Shown here one piece after another: positions 34,793 to 46,400 of a stretch of DNA of 64,000 nt. The notes beneath the pieces are model-generated. The model made no database searches and was not told where the DNA came from. It worked only from the letters and a program-made list of their open reading frames with translations. Each line of letters opens with the position of its first letter. Within the stretch, counting starts at the first letter, position 1. The position numbers were made by a program, and so were the translations under genes. Source of the DNA: Peribolospora baueri (taxonomy: Eukaryota > Basidiomycota > Peribolosporomycetes > Peribolosporales > Peribolosporaceae); contig JAMDHS010000022.1 of NCBI GenBank assembly GCA_029717555.1, positions 1 to 64,000 on the forward strand, written 5' to 3'.

Positions 34793-37700
34793 CTATGGAG
34801 GCCGTCCGCTGCTCCTCCTCCTCTTCGCTCTCACCGCAATCTTTATCGCCCTCTCGGCCAAAACCAAATCTCCGCCGGCCTGCTCGATGAAGTCGGCCGC
34901 CTCGACGACCGCGAGGTCGTGCTTGCTCGCCAGCTCCTCCACCTCCTCCTTGATCAGTCGTCCCGTCGCTTGCAGCGTGTCCTCGCCCGGCAACAGCGGC
35001 TCGTGCGACGCGGCGAGCACGTAAGGGATGATTTGCTCCACCGTCGAAAAGCCGAACGGTCGGGCCAATTCGAGCAACCGGGCCTGGTACGCTCGCTTGC
35101 GTCGACGGAGCGCCTCCTCGCCCCCGTCCCTGCCTCTCGAACTCGGCGTCAGCCGAACCGATCCAGACAACGGACCCCGCCGCGGGTGGCCGTAGTCCGG
35201 CGAAGACTCGCGCCCCTTGCCCTTCCAAGACAGAGAAGCCGACATCAACCCTTCCCCTTTCGTCGTCGTCTTTCTCCGCTTCGTCGCAGATCCATCTCCT
35301 CCATCATCCTCCGCCGCCGCCGCCGGTTGTCGCAGGACCGTCCGCTGGGCCCTCAGCAAGTCCTTGTACCGTTCCTTTTGCACTTCCTCCACCTCCCTTT
35401 CCAACCCGCCCGCGCCCGCGTGGTGCTCGCGAGGCAGAGCAGTCGAACCGTCGGCTTCCGCTTCCGGATCCACATAGGCGTCCGCATCGAAATCGTAGAA
35501 CCGCACCGCTTCCTTTTCCTTATCAGCCGCCGACCTGACGCCACCACCACCTGGCAGGGACTGCCGTATCGCTCGGGGAGGACGTACCGGCGTCGTTTCG
35601 CGAGAGCCAGACGCGCCGTTCTGGACGCTTCCAACGCCGCCGAACGTCTGTCGCCTGCTAGGCCTGGAGGGGCCGCCGGCTGGAGGAAAATCTCCCTCCT
35701 CCTCGGCTCCAAGGCCGCCGACCTCGACGCCGCCATTGTCATCCTGGGAGCCCTCAGAATCCAACTCGTCCTCCTCATCGAGCGAGACGAACGAATATTC
35801 CAGATCGTCCATACCTATGTCCTCCTCCTCATCATCATCCAACTCGTCCACCCGCTCCTCGTCCTCACCATCCAACCGGCCTTCCCCCGCTCCGGACCCT
35901 TCGTCGGAAGAAGGGGGAAAAAACAAGCGCGGTGCCGTCATTTGTGCTTCCACCACAGAGACTGGGCTACCTTCCTTCTTCTTCGTAATGCCACGGACCG
36001 GCTGCGCGCCTTCCGTGCCGTCCTCTTCTTCCCGCCGCCGTCCGGCTTCCATCTCCCGCCCACTGACGGTGGGGCGCGAGTCCGCCAGCACTTCAGCATT
36101 CCCCCGCGCACCTTCTTGCTCGTCCGTCTCCTTTGCAACAGAGGCAAAGTCCGGTTGTCGAGCACCAAAGTCCACTCCATCTTCGTCCAGCTCATCCTCC
36201 GATTCACTCTCGAACTCGGGTGAAGGTGGTCTTCGTGCGGCCGGCAACGCTGTAGACGGTGCTTGAGAGGGTCGAGGTTCGCCTGCATTAGCAAAGCTGG
36301 ACACAGGACGAGCGTTGTCCTTACCGACCGCGGTGCTGGGAGATGTCACTTGGCTGGCCCGGAGTGTCGTCGTCGGCTTTGGATCTTCAGTGACCGTCGT
36401 CGGCTCCCCATCGTCATACAGATCGGCCGCAACGGCCACAGGCCCATCCGGGCCTCGCGGAGACGCAGCAGCAGCTGAAGGTGTCATCGCCGACGTCGTC
36501 GGTGGCCGCAAGGACGAATCGCGGGGAGAAAGCAAGCCCTCACCGCCGTGTTGGACCTGGTGCCGCTTAATCAACTCCTCGTAATAGCCCATTTTCCGGC
36601 GGTATCGGGCTCGCCAGCTGCCGGCTGGGTGCTCGGGAAACTGCGCATGTGAAAAGAAGCGGCGATCAGGATGGCGGCGGCAGATCTGGTGGTTGGGAGC
36701 TTCATCGAGCCCACCTTCTTGGACAGCTCCTCGAACACTTTGCGGCCGCCGCGCCCCAGCGGGGATTCAGCCAGAAAGACCACCATGTTGGCATCTTCCT
36801 CTTCTGTGAAGGGTTGTCGGCTGGGCACGGTATCGGAAGGACATGGGAGAGTCAGGTGGACAGGAGGCGAAGAAGAGACGTAGACTTTCGAGGGACTCAC
36901 CGGCTCGGTGTTCCGCGCTCCTCATCTGCTTCTCCGTACTCCCCATCGGCGTGCATCCCACCTGCTTCTTCTTGGCTGACCACGGTATCGGAAGGACATG
37001 GAAGAGTCAGGTGGACAGGAGGCGAGGAAGAGACGTAGACTTCGAAGGACTCACCGGTTCGGTGTTCCGCGGTTCTCATCTGTTTCTCGGCGCTTCCCAT
37101 CTACTTCTCCGTAATTTCCATCTGCTTCTTCGCGCTCCCCATCTACTTCTCCGTAATTTTCATCTGCTTCTCCGTGCTCCCAATCTACTTCTCCGTGCTG
37201 CCCACCTGCTTCTCCGCGATTCTCATCTACTTCTCCGCGATTCCCATCTGCTTCTCCGCTCTTCCCACCTGCTTCTCCGCGCTGTTCATCTGCTTCTCCG
37301 CGGTTCCCACCTGCTTCTCCGTTCTTTCCATCCGCTTCTCCGTGGTTCCCATCTGCTTCTCCGTGGTTCCCATCTGCTTCTCCGTTCGCATTCGCATACA
37401 AACTCGGCCGCTCACGAGGCTTAAACTTCCATCGGGTTGGTGTAGGTGTGCTGATGCCGTGCTCTCTCCGATACGCATCTACGAGCGAGTCCAGCCAGGG
37501 CTTGTGGTCGCGGTAGTACGTCTGATAGGACCCCGCGGTGTGGCGTGGGTTCTGCGAACACAGAACATAAGAGAGAGAGCGAAAGCGAAATGGGAGAGAG
37601 GGAGTTTAGTTTGCCAAGGTGTCCGTAGCTGGTTCGAGAAGAGGGCCGGGAGGAGACTGACCGCGCGTTCCATCTCCTGCGCCACCAGCATTCCCCCGCG

Positions 37701-38426
37701 GGCCTCTCGGGACGTCCCCATGACCCGTACCATGTCCTCGATGTCATCATTCGAGAAGCGTATGCGCTTGGGACTTTACGTTCCAAAATAAGGGGGGGGG
37801 GGGGGGGGGAAGGGAGAAGACGCGCAGGTTCAGCGGCCGATATGCAAGACAGATGGGACGATGACCTCCACGTCTTCCGAGCCATGTCACTCACGCGCCA
37901 AAGCTCGTCTTCTTGCCTCGGGCGGACCCGCGCCGATGGGGCCTGGCGTTCCTTGGGTTGTAAGTGGCGATGTCGGTGTCGATGAACCGCCGCTGTGCGA
38001 CCGAGTCAAGCAGCCAGTGCGGCAGGACGACCGCGACCCTCGGCTCGGCGTTCACTACACTGCGTGCAATGGCTGCGGACGCCTCCCAGTCTTGTGGGTC
38101 GAAGAGGATGATGGAGCATTTGAACACAGAGAGCTGTGGAACGCCGCCAGATTCCTACACGGGGGAGAGGGGCGAAAAGACGGGTGAATAGGGGATCTGC
38201 ACAAGCATGCCCGTACTTTTATGTTCATGTCGCACGGACACACAGCCACGAAGAGAGACGATAGACAATGGCGACGCACCCTGACGAGACGGGCGAGCTG
38301 CTCGCGACCGGCGATGTTCTTGGGTACGTAAACGCCGATCGGCGTGCCGTCACGCTGTCTGAGAAACCAGGACCCGGACCCGGAGGCGGAGGCGGAGGGG
38401 AAGGCGGAGGACGAGCTGGAAGCCAT
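34793..38426 (-). CDS. RAP1: Rap1-like telomere protein (BRCT, two Myb-like domains, RCT-like end)
   Basis: Exons 38426-38280, 38154-37895, 37773-37662, 37551-37055, 36975-36901, 36820-36715 and 36640-34793 give 1014 aa. The BRCT domain (about residues 15-115) starts with WFLRQRDGTPIGVYVPKNI and includes KCSIILFDPQDWEASAA and VVLPHWLLDSVAQRRFI. The first Myb-like domain (about 137-207) has IRFSNDDIEDMVRVMG and NPRHTAGSYQTYYRDHKPW. An in-frame heptad array (consensus GNHGEAD, about 225-363) follows. The second Myb-like domain (about 364-415) has RQPFTEEEDANMVVFLAES and FPEHPAGSWRARYRRKM. A long acidic, Ser-rich region leads to a helical C-terminus (about 915-1010) resembling the Rap1 RCT domain. 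In fungi and animals Rap1 sits on telomeres with the TTAGGG-binding proteins. Family assignment rests on domain order; the RCT call is the weakest. Confidence 0.85.
36821..37090 (-). repeat. Tandem duplication of an exon end plus an entire intron in the RAP1-like gene
   Basis: The introns at 36900-36821 (80 nt) and 37054-36976 (79 nt) are about 93% identical by eye, from GTGAGTCC through CTACGTCTCTTC and CCTGTCCACCTGACTC to CGATACCGTG. The exon ends just before them also match (GATGAGGAGCGCGGAACACC against GATGAGAACCGCGGAACACC). The period is about 154 bp. Both copies splice in the same phase, so the reading frame is kept. Confidence 0.88.
37056..37393 (-). repeat. 21-bp minisatellite encoding a heptad repeat
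   Basis: About 16 units of 21 bp lie inside one exon of the RAP1-like gene. Each encodes a variant of G-N-H/R-G-E-A/V-D; two more degenerate units lie in the next exon. The two units nearest 37340-37380 are almost identical, which suggests continuing expansion. Confidence 0.92.
37792..37809. repeat. 18-base G homopolymer inside a RAP1 intron
   Basis: On the gene's strand this is an 18-C run that ends 18 bases before the 3' splice site at 37774, so it forms most of the polypyrimidine tract of intron 2. Confidence 0.85.
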
Positions 38427-39073
38427 GGAGGTCCACCTCACGCCGCCGGAGGTTTTTCGCTGTGGTCCGTTCGGTTCCCTGTTGTCGGATGGTTCGAGCA
38501 AAGCAAAGCAAAGAACAGAACAGCACAGCGCAGGGCGGCGCTGACAGAACCGAAGGGTGGTCGGTGCGCGCGCGGTCGGATCGGACGACGGAGCGCGTCA
38601 GTCACGCGTCTCGAATTTCCCACACGCGCCGCCACGCCAACAACGCGTACGTAATGTACGATTTCCAACGCGTACACGCATGCAACGTCGAGATGGCATC
38701 GTATTGTATTGTATTCTTATCGTATCGTTCAGGCAGCCTCAGACGCCGTACACCTCCACTGACACCCTTCTTTTCAGCCTTCGTATCCTTAGGACCGCAT
38801 GGCCGCCCTGCCTTCCCGCCCTCCTTCGCCTTCGCCCACTCTCAGGCCATCGGGTAAGCTTAACTCGAGACATCTCTCCCATGACATCTCTCCCATCTCC
38901 GTATCCTCTCGCCAGCAGGACTCCATGGTATGCATTTCAAAGTGTGTGCGAAGACGAAGGGAGACACCGCTGCTGCTAACGGACATGGACATGGACATCG
39001 CGCGCTCGTTTAATGCCAAGTCCGCTGCCGCAGCCAAGGAGAAAGAATTACCGCCCGCGCGCCGGCCCCGAGT
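38427..39073. other. Region between UBP6 stop and RAP1 start
   Basis: 647 bp hold the RAP1 promoter (minus strand). Its right part may carry a small plus-strand gene, listed separately. Confidence 0.5.
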
Positions 39074-39098
39074 CTACTTGATCGTCTTGGAGCGGTAG
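38799..39098 (+). other. Candidate small plus-strand gene
   Basis: An open frame of 99 codons starts MAALPSRPPSPSPTL and ends in LPPARRPRVYLIVLER. It contains a good splice donor (GTAAGC at 38855) and a branch point (CTTAACT), so a spliced form is also conceivable. It overlaps the last 25 bases of UBP6 on the other strand. I recognise no family. Base composition resembles coding sequence, but the region is GC-rich enough for this to be chance. Confidence 0.2.
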
Positions 39099-41643
39099 AG
39101 GAGAAGGTACGCGGTGCTGTCTTCGCCTGTTCATCAGCCAGGCGTGATGGCCGTGCAAAAAAAGTGCATCAGATGGACGGTCCCCGCACCCCTTGACTAG
39201 GCACACGAAAACCGAGAAGATGGGACCCGGAAAGCTCACCTCCGCCGTCAAGCGTCATGATCTTCTCCCTGGGGACTATGCTGACCTTGTCGTCGTCAAA
39301 CTTGTACCACTCCTCCTCCGCAGGCTTGTCCAGTACGCCAGCCTCGTTCACGTCGTCGTCTGCCTTCTTGACCTGGTCAAGTCGGGGGACGAGAAGGGAT
39401 AGAAGGACCCGATTCGGGGTTGAGTCGCACTCGACCTGGATGTGGGGGGATAGCAGGGACACGCGGCGCTCACCCAAGCCATGTAGTGTCCACCGTCAGC
39501 GCTGGCGCCCTTATGAGTGACGACAGCAGCAAGTTCGTACAAGCCGCTCGTATTAGCGCCCAAGTCCCTGACGAGGTCCGGGTCCAATGCGCCGGCCACC
39601 TCGGCCACCTCGTCCTTGCGCACTTTGACCTCGTCTTCGACCGTCAATACCATGCCGGCCTTGTTGGAGGTCGCTTTGTCCGTTGTTTCGGGCGTCGCGC
39701 TCGAGTCTCTCGCCGTCGTCGTCTCTTCGGCGGCGGTATCAACGGCCATGGGTGCGGGACCACCACTGCCGCGACCAGCGGCCGGGGCGGCGGCCTGCTC
39801 CTCCTGGCGCTGCTTGGCCCTGCGGCGGATTTTGGCCCGCTCGTCGCGCTCCTTTTCGATCTTTTTGATCTTTTCATTAGCAGGTCGGAGCTTCTCTTTC
39901 AAACCGTCTGCCGTAAAGTCGAGAACGTCTAGATCGAAGGGAACTGTGAGGGCGGAAATGGAAATAGATGCGGGCGTAACGAGAAGAGCATAAGCGAGCA
40001 AGCCGTCGCCAAGTCAAGTCGGAGGGTGCGTGCTCACACTTGACTTTGCGCATGATCTTCGTCCTAGAAAGAAAGGGGCACCGAGTTGACGACGTCAATG
40101 TGAGACTCATCGGCACGACAGCCAGCTCGACCGCCGTACTCACTTCTTATTAATGTCCCTTCTCCAATAGAACCGCACGAAATGCACGGTCAAGTAGGCG
40201 GGCAAGCGAGTGATGCGGGAGTGCACGTTGTATACAGCAGAGCGATTCAGCGTAGCGCTATCCTTTTCTAGCGTTTGATTCAAGCTCTGGAGAGCCGAGG
40301 TGGAGCGTGGTTGAGCATGGACACTGGCTTAGCTTCGAGATCCGAAAAGAGAAGAAAGAAGGAACGGGGAGACGCACATCCTTGATACCCTGGGTCATCT
40401 CGTTCGTCGTCACGGAAATGTTGCAGTGGAGGAGCTGAAAGCGTTCCTGTTTGACCGACGGCGCCTCGTTGGGCGCTTCGTCCGTCTTCATCCTGAACGA
40501 TGGGATCCGCGTCAGCCCGCCGGTCCCTCATGCGCACCGACGACGACAGTCACCTGACTGAAAACTCACTCGGTCTCCATCTCTCCCATCATGTACTGCT
40601 CCACAAAGCTCCTCCTCTGCACGCTCCCAGCGGCGCCTTCCTCCTGCTCGGGGCTCGTCAATCCGACGAGGCTGCTCTGCAAAGATTGGACGATCTGGAG
40701 CCAACACTCCTCGGCGTCCTGCTGAGCGTATCGGCCTTGGACTTGCTCTGCGAACTGAGGAGCTACTTGGCGAAGGATGTGGAGAAAGGCTAGTGGCGGA
40801 AAGCCCTCGGTGGTGGTGCTGAGATCGCGGTAAAGGTCGCGGAGGGAGGCGGTGAGAGATGCGGATGGATCGCGCGAGCTACCGGTGGCCGCCGTGTGCC
40901 TGCGAAGCGGGCGGAAAGGAAATGGGGATGCATATATGAGGTTCGCAATTTGTTCGCTCCGTGCAGGAATCTCACACTCACTTGTTGAGGGCCACCTGGA
41001 GCTCTGGAACGGATCGCAAGGCCTGGACGGTGGAGTTCAAGTAGCAGGTGTTGCCAAGGTTGACGAGCCCTGACTTGGTCTTGGTCTGAGTGGAGCAAAG
41101 AGAGGAATAAAACGAACGATATCAGCACCAAGCGGAAGCGTTGATGGGGAAAGCAGCAGAGCAGCGAAGCGAAGACGCCACCCACCGCGAGGGCGAGCTG
41201 AGTGTCGTCCATGTCCTCCAGGAAGGTGACGGGGGCTGTGGGGGCCTTTGGGAGGGAGCCAGCAGCGCCGATGACCTAAGGAAGAAAAGTGGTGAGATGA
41301 GAGGAGGGTAAAGATGGGGAAGGCGCGGGAAGAGCTAGGCTCACCATGAAAGTCTGACCGGGGCGAACGTTGAGCTTGCGAAGGTCGGTATCATCCTGGA
41401 GGGTAGTTAGGCGGGCGGTGAGTGACCGAGTCGGGACCAGCGCGCCAGTAACCGTCGGACGGAGACGCTCACCTTGAGCATACCTCCCTTAATCATAACC
41501 TTCTGCCTATCTGGGGGCACGCCCGTGGCGTTATGAATGCCAGTCTTGAAAACGGCGGGGGAAAGGAGGGGGTCAAGCTGAACGTCATACACCTTTCCAT
41601 TGTGCTTGATCTTGACTGGTATGGGCGTCGAGGTGGAGGCCAT
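39074..41643 (-). CDS. UBP6: Proteasome-associated ubiquitin-specific protease Ubp6 (USP14)
   Basis: It binds the 26S proteasome and removes ubiquitin from substrates. Eleven exons (41643-41473, 41395-41345, 41276-41186, 41085-40982, 40899-40571, 40492-40378, 40286-40144, 40063-40038, 39943-39474, 39372-39240, 39126-39074) give 561 aa. The N-terminal ubiquitin-like domain (residues 1-75) has VKIKHNGKVYDVQLD and QKVMIKGGMLKDDTDL. The USP domain opens with SGLVNLGNTCYLNSTVQ (catalytic Cys near residue 118). The QQDAEECW box and RLPAYLTVHFVRFYW follow. The His box is THKGASADGGHYMAWV, with Asp/Asn support in EEEWYKFDDDKVS. A charged insert rich in Ala and Thr (about residues 380-440) lies before the His box. 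The C-terminus ends STAYLLLYRSKTIK. All catalytic residues are present. Confidence 0.95.
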
Positions 41644-43452
41644 GTCGGTGAGGATGCGATGAGATGGGATCGGTGCGCGAGGGGAGAGAAGAGAAGCAGG
41701 CTGGTGGTGGTGGGTGGCACAAGAAGAGCGCGAAGCCGTTCCGACGAGCGGTCGGACAGTCGGTCGGTCGTCGAAGTCGCTGACGCAACCGATCACGCCG
41801 CAGTCGTTGCTCGCGGACGCGTAGGGCCGTTAGAGATCGCTTAGGAACGCTTATTAGCGGCGAGGTATGTGCATGGGCAGATCGACGGAGGGTTAGCAAG
41901 CCAGCCAGCAAAGCAAAGCAAAGCCAGACCAAACCAGCGTGTCGCCGTCCGTGCACAAAGAAGGAGGTACCGGTGGGCCATTGTAGCCACATACATACAT
42001 ACGTACATAATACATACACATACATACAAATACACACGCGTATACATACATATACATACATGTACATACATACATACACATATACATACGTTCGTACATA
42101 CAGTGCCGTCCTGTCTGTATTGTACGGCAGATCGCTGCTTGCGATGAGCGATGCGGTTGGCGGCTGGAGCTGAATGCGCCGGCGCCGGCGCTTCTTCTCT
42201 TCTTTCTCTTCTCTTCGTCCGGCATCATAGGCGTGAGCCTTAGGCGAAGCCGTGCACGGACGCGGGTCCCAGCGGTGAGCCGTCGCCGTCGGCTTTGCTC
42301 CCTCGCACCCCAAGTCGCCCGCTCACGACTGCCGTCCGACAAGTGCTCGGCGCGGAGACGGCGGATTGGATTGCATTGGATGGCCTGCTGCTAGCTAGCC
42401 TTTGTCTCTTCGCTACGTGCTGAGCGGTGCGATCAGTCGACCGGGTGCGGCCTAGTCGACTTGACTGACTAAGTCTCCGGCCTAATTTAAGTATGTACAT
42501 ACAATAATAATAGCTGCCCCGGTGCTTGCTTCGCTTCGTGTGCCTGTCCTGTCCGCCTCTGCAGACACGGAGGACGACGAGGAGGGGCGAAGCGCGGCGG
42601 GGGCATCCGGGGCTTGCGGGCGGCAGGATGATGCTCGACGAGGCGACGAGGAGGGCTGCGAAGGGACGTGGGGAGAAGGTGTTGGTGTAAGTCATGTATA
42701 TACGTCAATAGCAGCTCGCTCGCGTGCGAACCCGCGCTTCTGGCTGTCTCGGGACTGCTCTGTTGTGTCTGTTTTATTCCGTCCGGTCGTCGTCGCCCTG
42801 CGTCCGTCCCGCGCTGCGTTCGTTTCCGTCGGTGGATCGGATCGTACGTTTGCGGTTGCGGTTGCGGCGAGGCGAGTTAAAGCGGACGACGCAGTTAATG
42901 TATCGTATCAGCTTTCTTATGCCAACGTCGTTCGAGCCGACTTGACTCCATCACTGTTCCTTCCTCCTCCATCCCCATCCCCGTTCCCATCCCCGCCGTC
43001 TCCTCGCCATCGACAGCCGCCCGTGCCTTGCTCCCCCATTCCCTCCACCACCCTGGCATCCGTCCGCCACCGCTCGGCATATATCCCTCCCTCACTCACC
43101 ACCCTCTATTCCACACCTCCACCTCGGCCCCATCGCCGTCCTTCTATCGTCAAGCCCTCCACCATCTTCTCTTCCTCTCCCTCCTCTACCACCACCACCA
43201 CCACCACCACCTCCTCCTCCTCCTCCTCCATTTCCGCTTCGCTTCCCCTCACCCTCCTTTCCTCCAAGACCGTCTCGCCTCCGAATTCTAATTACCCGCC
43301 CAGACGCTTCCGGAGTCCCCGGCCCCTGCCTCGGTCCACCCTAGACCCGTCTCGTGCTGGAAGCCGGTTTAAATCAGATCGAGCGCCCCCACCCGCCTCG
43401 TACTCCAGCCTCCATCACAACCTCTCTCGACCACATCGGCGACGGACCGACA
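41644..43452. promoter_or_regulatory. Divergent region UBP6 / KDM5 with a long pyrimidine-rich leader
   Basis: 1.8 kb lie between the divergent starts. The part next to UBP6 contains a tetranucleotide microsatellite. The last 500 bases before the KDM5 start are strongly pyrimidine-biased on the plus strand, with CCA and TCC triplet runs at about 43190-43240, which fits a long 5' leader. No independent gene is supported. Confidence 0.5.
41991..42101 (+). repeat. (ACAT)n-type microsatellite
   Basis: An imperfect array of ACATAC/TACA units, interrupted by CGTA and CACGCG steps, spans about 110 bp. Its Tyr/Val/Cys/Met-rich translation in several frames is an artefact of the repeat. Confidence 0.9.
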
Positions 43453-46400
43453 ATGGGCCTCAACAACATCGTCGTCCTTCCTCCCGGCGGCGGCATGAAG
43501 AAGACGCAGCGCAAGTCCAAGACCGACGCTCTGGCTGTCATCAACGGCGCCGCCCAAGCCGCCCAGCGAGCCGCCACCGCCGCTCCCTCAGATACCTCCA
43601 CCACCGCCAACAGCAAAACGAGCGTCGACGGCGGTGACGCCAACAAGCACGGCCCTCGAGACCCGGCCAACAACCCATGCAGGAAAGCGATGCACACGCC
43701 GCTCGGCCTTCCCATCCCGCTCGACAACACCCCTTCGCCAGCACCTCCCGTGTCCTTAAACGGAAACGGCCGGATCGCCTCGCCGCCCGCACCCGCGCCC
43801 ACGCCTCCACTTGTCTCCGCGGCCGCCGCGACGACGTCGTCTACTTCCTACTCCACCCCATCCATCATCCCCACATCCCGCTCCACGCCCCGTCACCCAC
43901 CCCCTCGCACCCAGCCCCGCCTGTTCGAGCTCGAGGAGGCCCCGACATTCTATCCCACAAGGGAAGAGTTTGCCGACCCGCTCAAATACATACAGTGGGT
44001 CGGCGATGCCGGAAAGGGAAAGGACTATGGCATCGTCAAGATCGTGCCCCCGGAGGGTTGGGACCTCGATTTTGTCGTCGACCAGGCGGTCAGTCCATTT
44101 TCTTATTTGTTTGTTTCGAAGTGGCGCCCCGCTCACCTCGCTCCTCTTCATCATCCCCCACTCACGCTCCTCTTCCTTCATCATCCCCCACTCACAGACT
44201 TTCCGCTTTCACACCCGAGTCCAACGGCTCAATTCGCTATCCGCCACCGCTCGCGCAGCCCAGAACTACCTCGACCAACTCCAAAAGTTCCATGCGCAGC
44301 AGGGCCGCCCGCGCCTCTCGATTCCCATCATCGACCGTCGTCCCGTCGACCTCTACGCGCTCAAGCGTCGAGTCGAGGAGTTTGGCGGCTGGGACGCCGT
44401 CTGCAAGCACCGACGCTGGTCCGAAGTCGGCAGGCGAATGGGATACGAAGAGTTCCACCCCAACGGCGCCGGCGCACAGGTCAAGAACGCCTATTTCAAG
44501 ATCATCCTCCCCTTCGAGCGCTACCTCCTCAGGGCCAAGGCGCAGAGCGTCAGCCCGTCCGCTACGTTCTCCGGCCTCGGCAGCGCTAGTGTCAGTCCTT
44601 CCCGCAACGTAGGACCCGCCGGCCTCGTCCCCGGCGCCCCCCAAGATACGCCCTCCCGAGGAGCATCGTCGTCGGCGGCCAGTGTGGACAACAAGTCGCT
44701 TGTCGTCCTTGGTTCGCCCGCCGATTCGCCTTCCGAAGAGGTGCGCGACGCTTCGGACGCCCTTCGGAGGGCCGTTAGCACCCATGGTCGCTCCACACCT
44801 ACTCCCAACCCCGGAGCCGACGCGACGCCCACCCCAGCCGGATCGCCCGCACCAGCGCTGGCCACCTTTCTCGCCGGCGCCGCCAGCAACAACATCGAGG
44901 ACTCTCCAGGCAGTGGGACAGGCGCGAGGAGGCGCAGCGCGAGGCACAAGCCCAATTCCTCCCCCCATCCTTCCTCTTTGTCGTCCTCGGCGGCCGCCAA
45001 ATCGGCCTCTTCGCAATCCTACGCCCGCACCGCAGCGGTGGCTGCCTCCCCACTCGGCAGGGCTTTTGTCGGCGTCTCTGCACCACCGCAGTCTGAGGAT
45101 CACGTTTCGCGAGCACACTTGCTCGACAATGCCGAGGGAGCTGAGGAACAGGTGGGTTGCTATTGTCGATTTCTTTTTTGTTTTTTTTCGCTTTTCTTTC
45201 ATCGTTTTTCGCCCTTCTGCGTGCCCAAACAGATGTGCGAGCTCTGCCTTCGTGGTGAGGACGGCCTGTCTATGCTCCTTTGCGACGGCTGCAACCGCGG
45301 CTACCACCTCTACTGCCTCGATCCACCGTTGCCCTCGATCCCCAAGTCGCAGTGGTACTGTCCCGCCTGCCTCGTCGAGACGGGCAACGACTACGGCTTT
45401 GACGAAGGCGAGGAACACACCCTCCACTCGTTTTGGAGACGCGCCGACGAGTTCCGGTCCAAGTGGTGGGAGGCGCGCCGGGACCAGCTCAAGTCTTCAT
45501 TATCGTCCTCCCATTCTTCTTCTTCTTCCGTCTCCGGTGCCAATGTGGCCTCGCAAGCGGAGGGATCTGCTAAGGGCGTGCCTAATGGCGTGGTGCGCAC
45601 CGTTGCCAAGGGCATCGAGGTGTCGGAGGACGAGGTGGAGAGAGAGTTTTGGAGGCTTGTCGAGAGCAAGGACGAGACTGTTGAGGTTGAGTATGGCGCT
45701 GATGTCCACTCGACTACGCACGGAAGGTGAGTGGGCTGGAGTGCGCTTGGTGCGATTCGCTTGATTATTTACTCCTTCCTCTTCTCTCTCCTTCCTCCCT
45801 CCTCTCTCTCCCTTCTCCCTCTTCTCTCTCGTATGAAGCGCCTCGCCTACGCTCGAGACGAACCCACTCAACCCTTACTCCAAAGACGGATGGAACTTGA
45901 ATAATTTTCCCATCCTCCCGGGCTCCTTGTTGCGCTATATCAAGTCCGACATCTCCGGCATGACCGTGCCCTGGATCTACGTCGGAATGATGTTTTCCAC
46001 CTTTTGCTGGCACAACGAGGATCACTACACCTACTCGATCAATTATCAGCATTGGGGCGATACCAAGACCTGGTACGGTATCCCCGGCGAAGACGCAGAA
46101 AAGTTTGAACAAGCGATGCGCAAAGCCGCGCCGGACCTTTTTGAGACGAGTCCAGATTTGCTCTTTCAGCTTGTTACCATGATGAGCCCGAAAAGACTCA
46201 AGGACGAGGGCGTGAGGGTTTTTGCCGTCGATCAGAGGCCCAATGAGTTTGTTATTACTTTTCCAAAGGCCTACCACAGCGGCTTCAATCACGGCTTCAA
46301 CTTCAACGAGGCCGTCAACTTTGCCCTGCCCGACTGGATTCCTTATGGCGTCGACTGCGTTCGCCGATACCAGCAGCACAACAAACTTCCCGTCTTCTCT

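Noticed and set aside
34919-36223. 434-codon plus-strand frame
   Set aside because: Antisense shadow of the RAP1-like last exon. The product is Arg-rich and low in complexity, as expected for reversed acidic/Ser codons.
37056-37393. CRISPR-like array
   Set aside because: Units are contiguous 21-bp coding heptads without spacers, in a eukaryotic exon.
41585-42342. Frames reading through the microsatellite (Tyr/Val/Cys/Met-rich)
   Set aside because: The apparent hydrophobic repeat protein is only the translation of ACAT-type units. Start and splice context are absent.
42522-43637. Long plus-strand frame with Pro/Ser/Thr-rich product
   Set aside because: It arises from the pyrimidine-rich leader and runs out of frame into the KDM5 first exon.
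44237-45427. 396-codon minus-strand frame
   Set aside because: It covers KDM5 exons and one intron on the wrong strand and has no recognisable motif.
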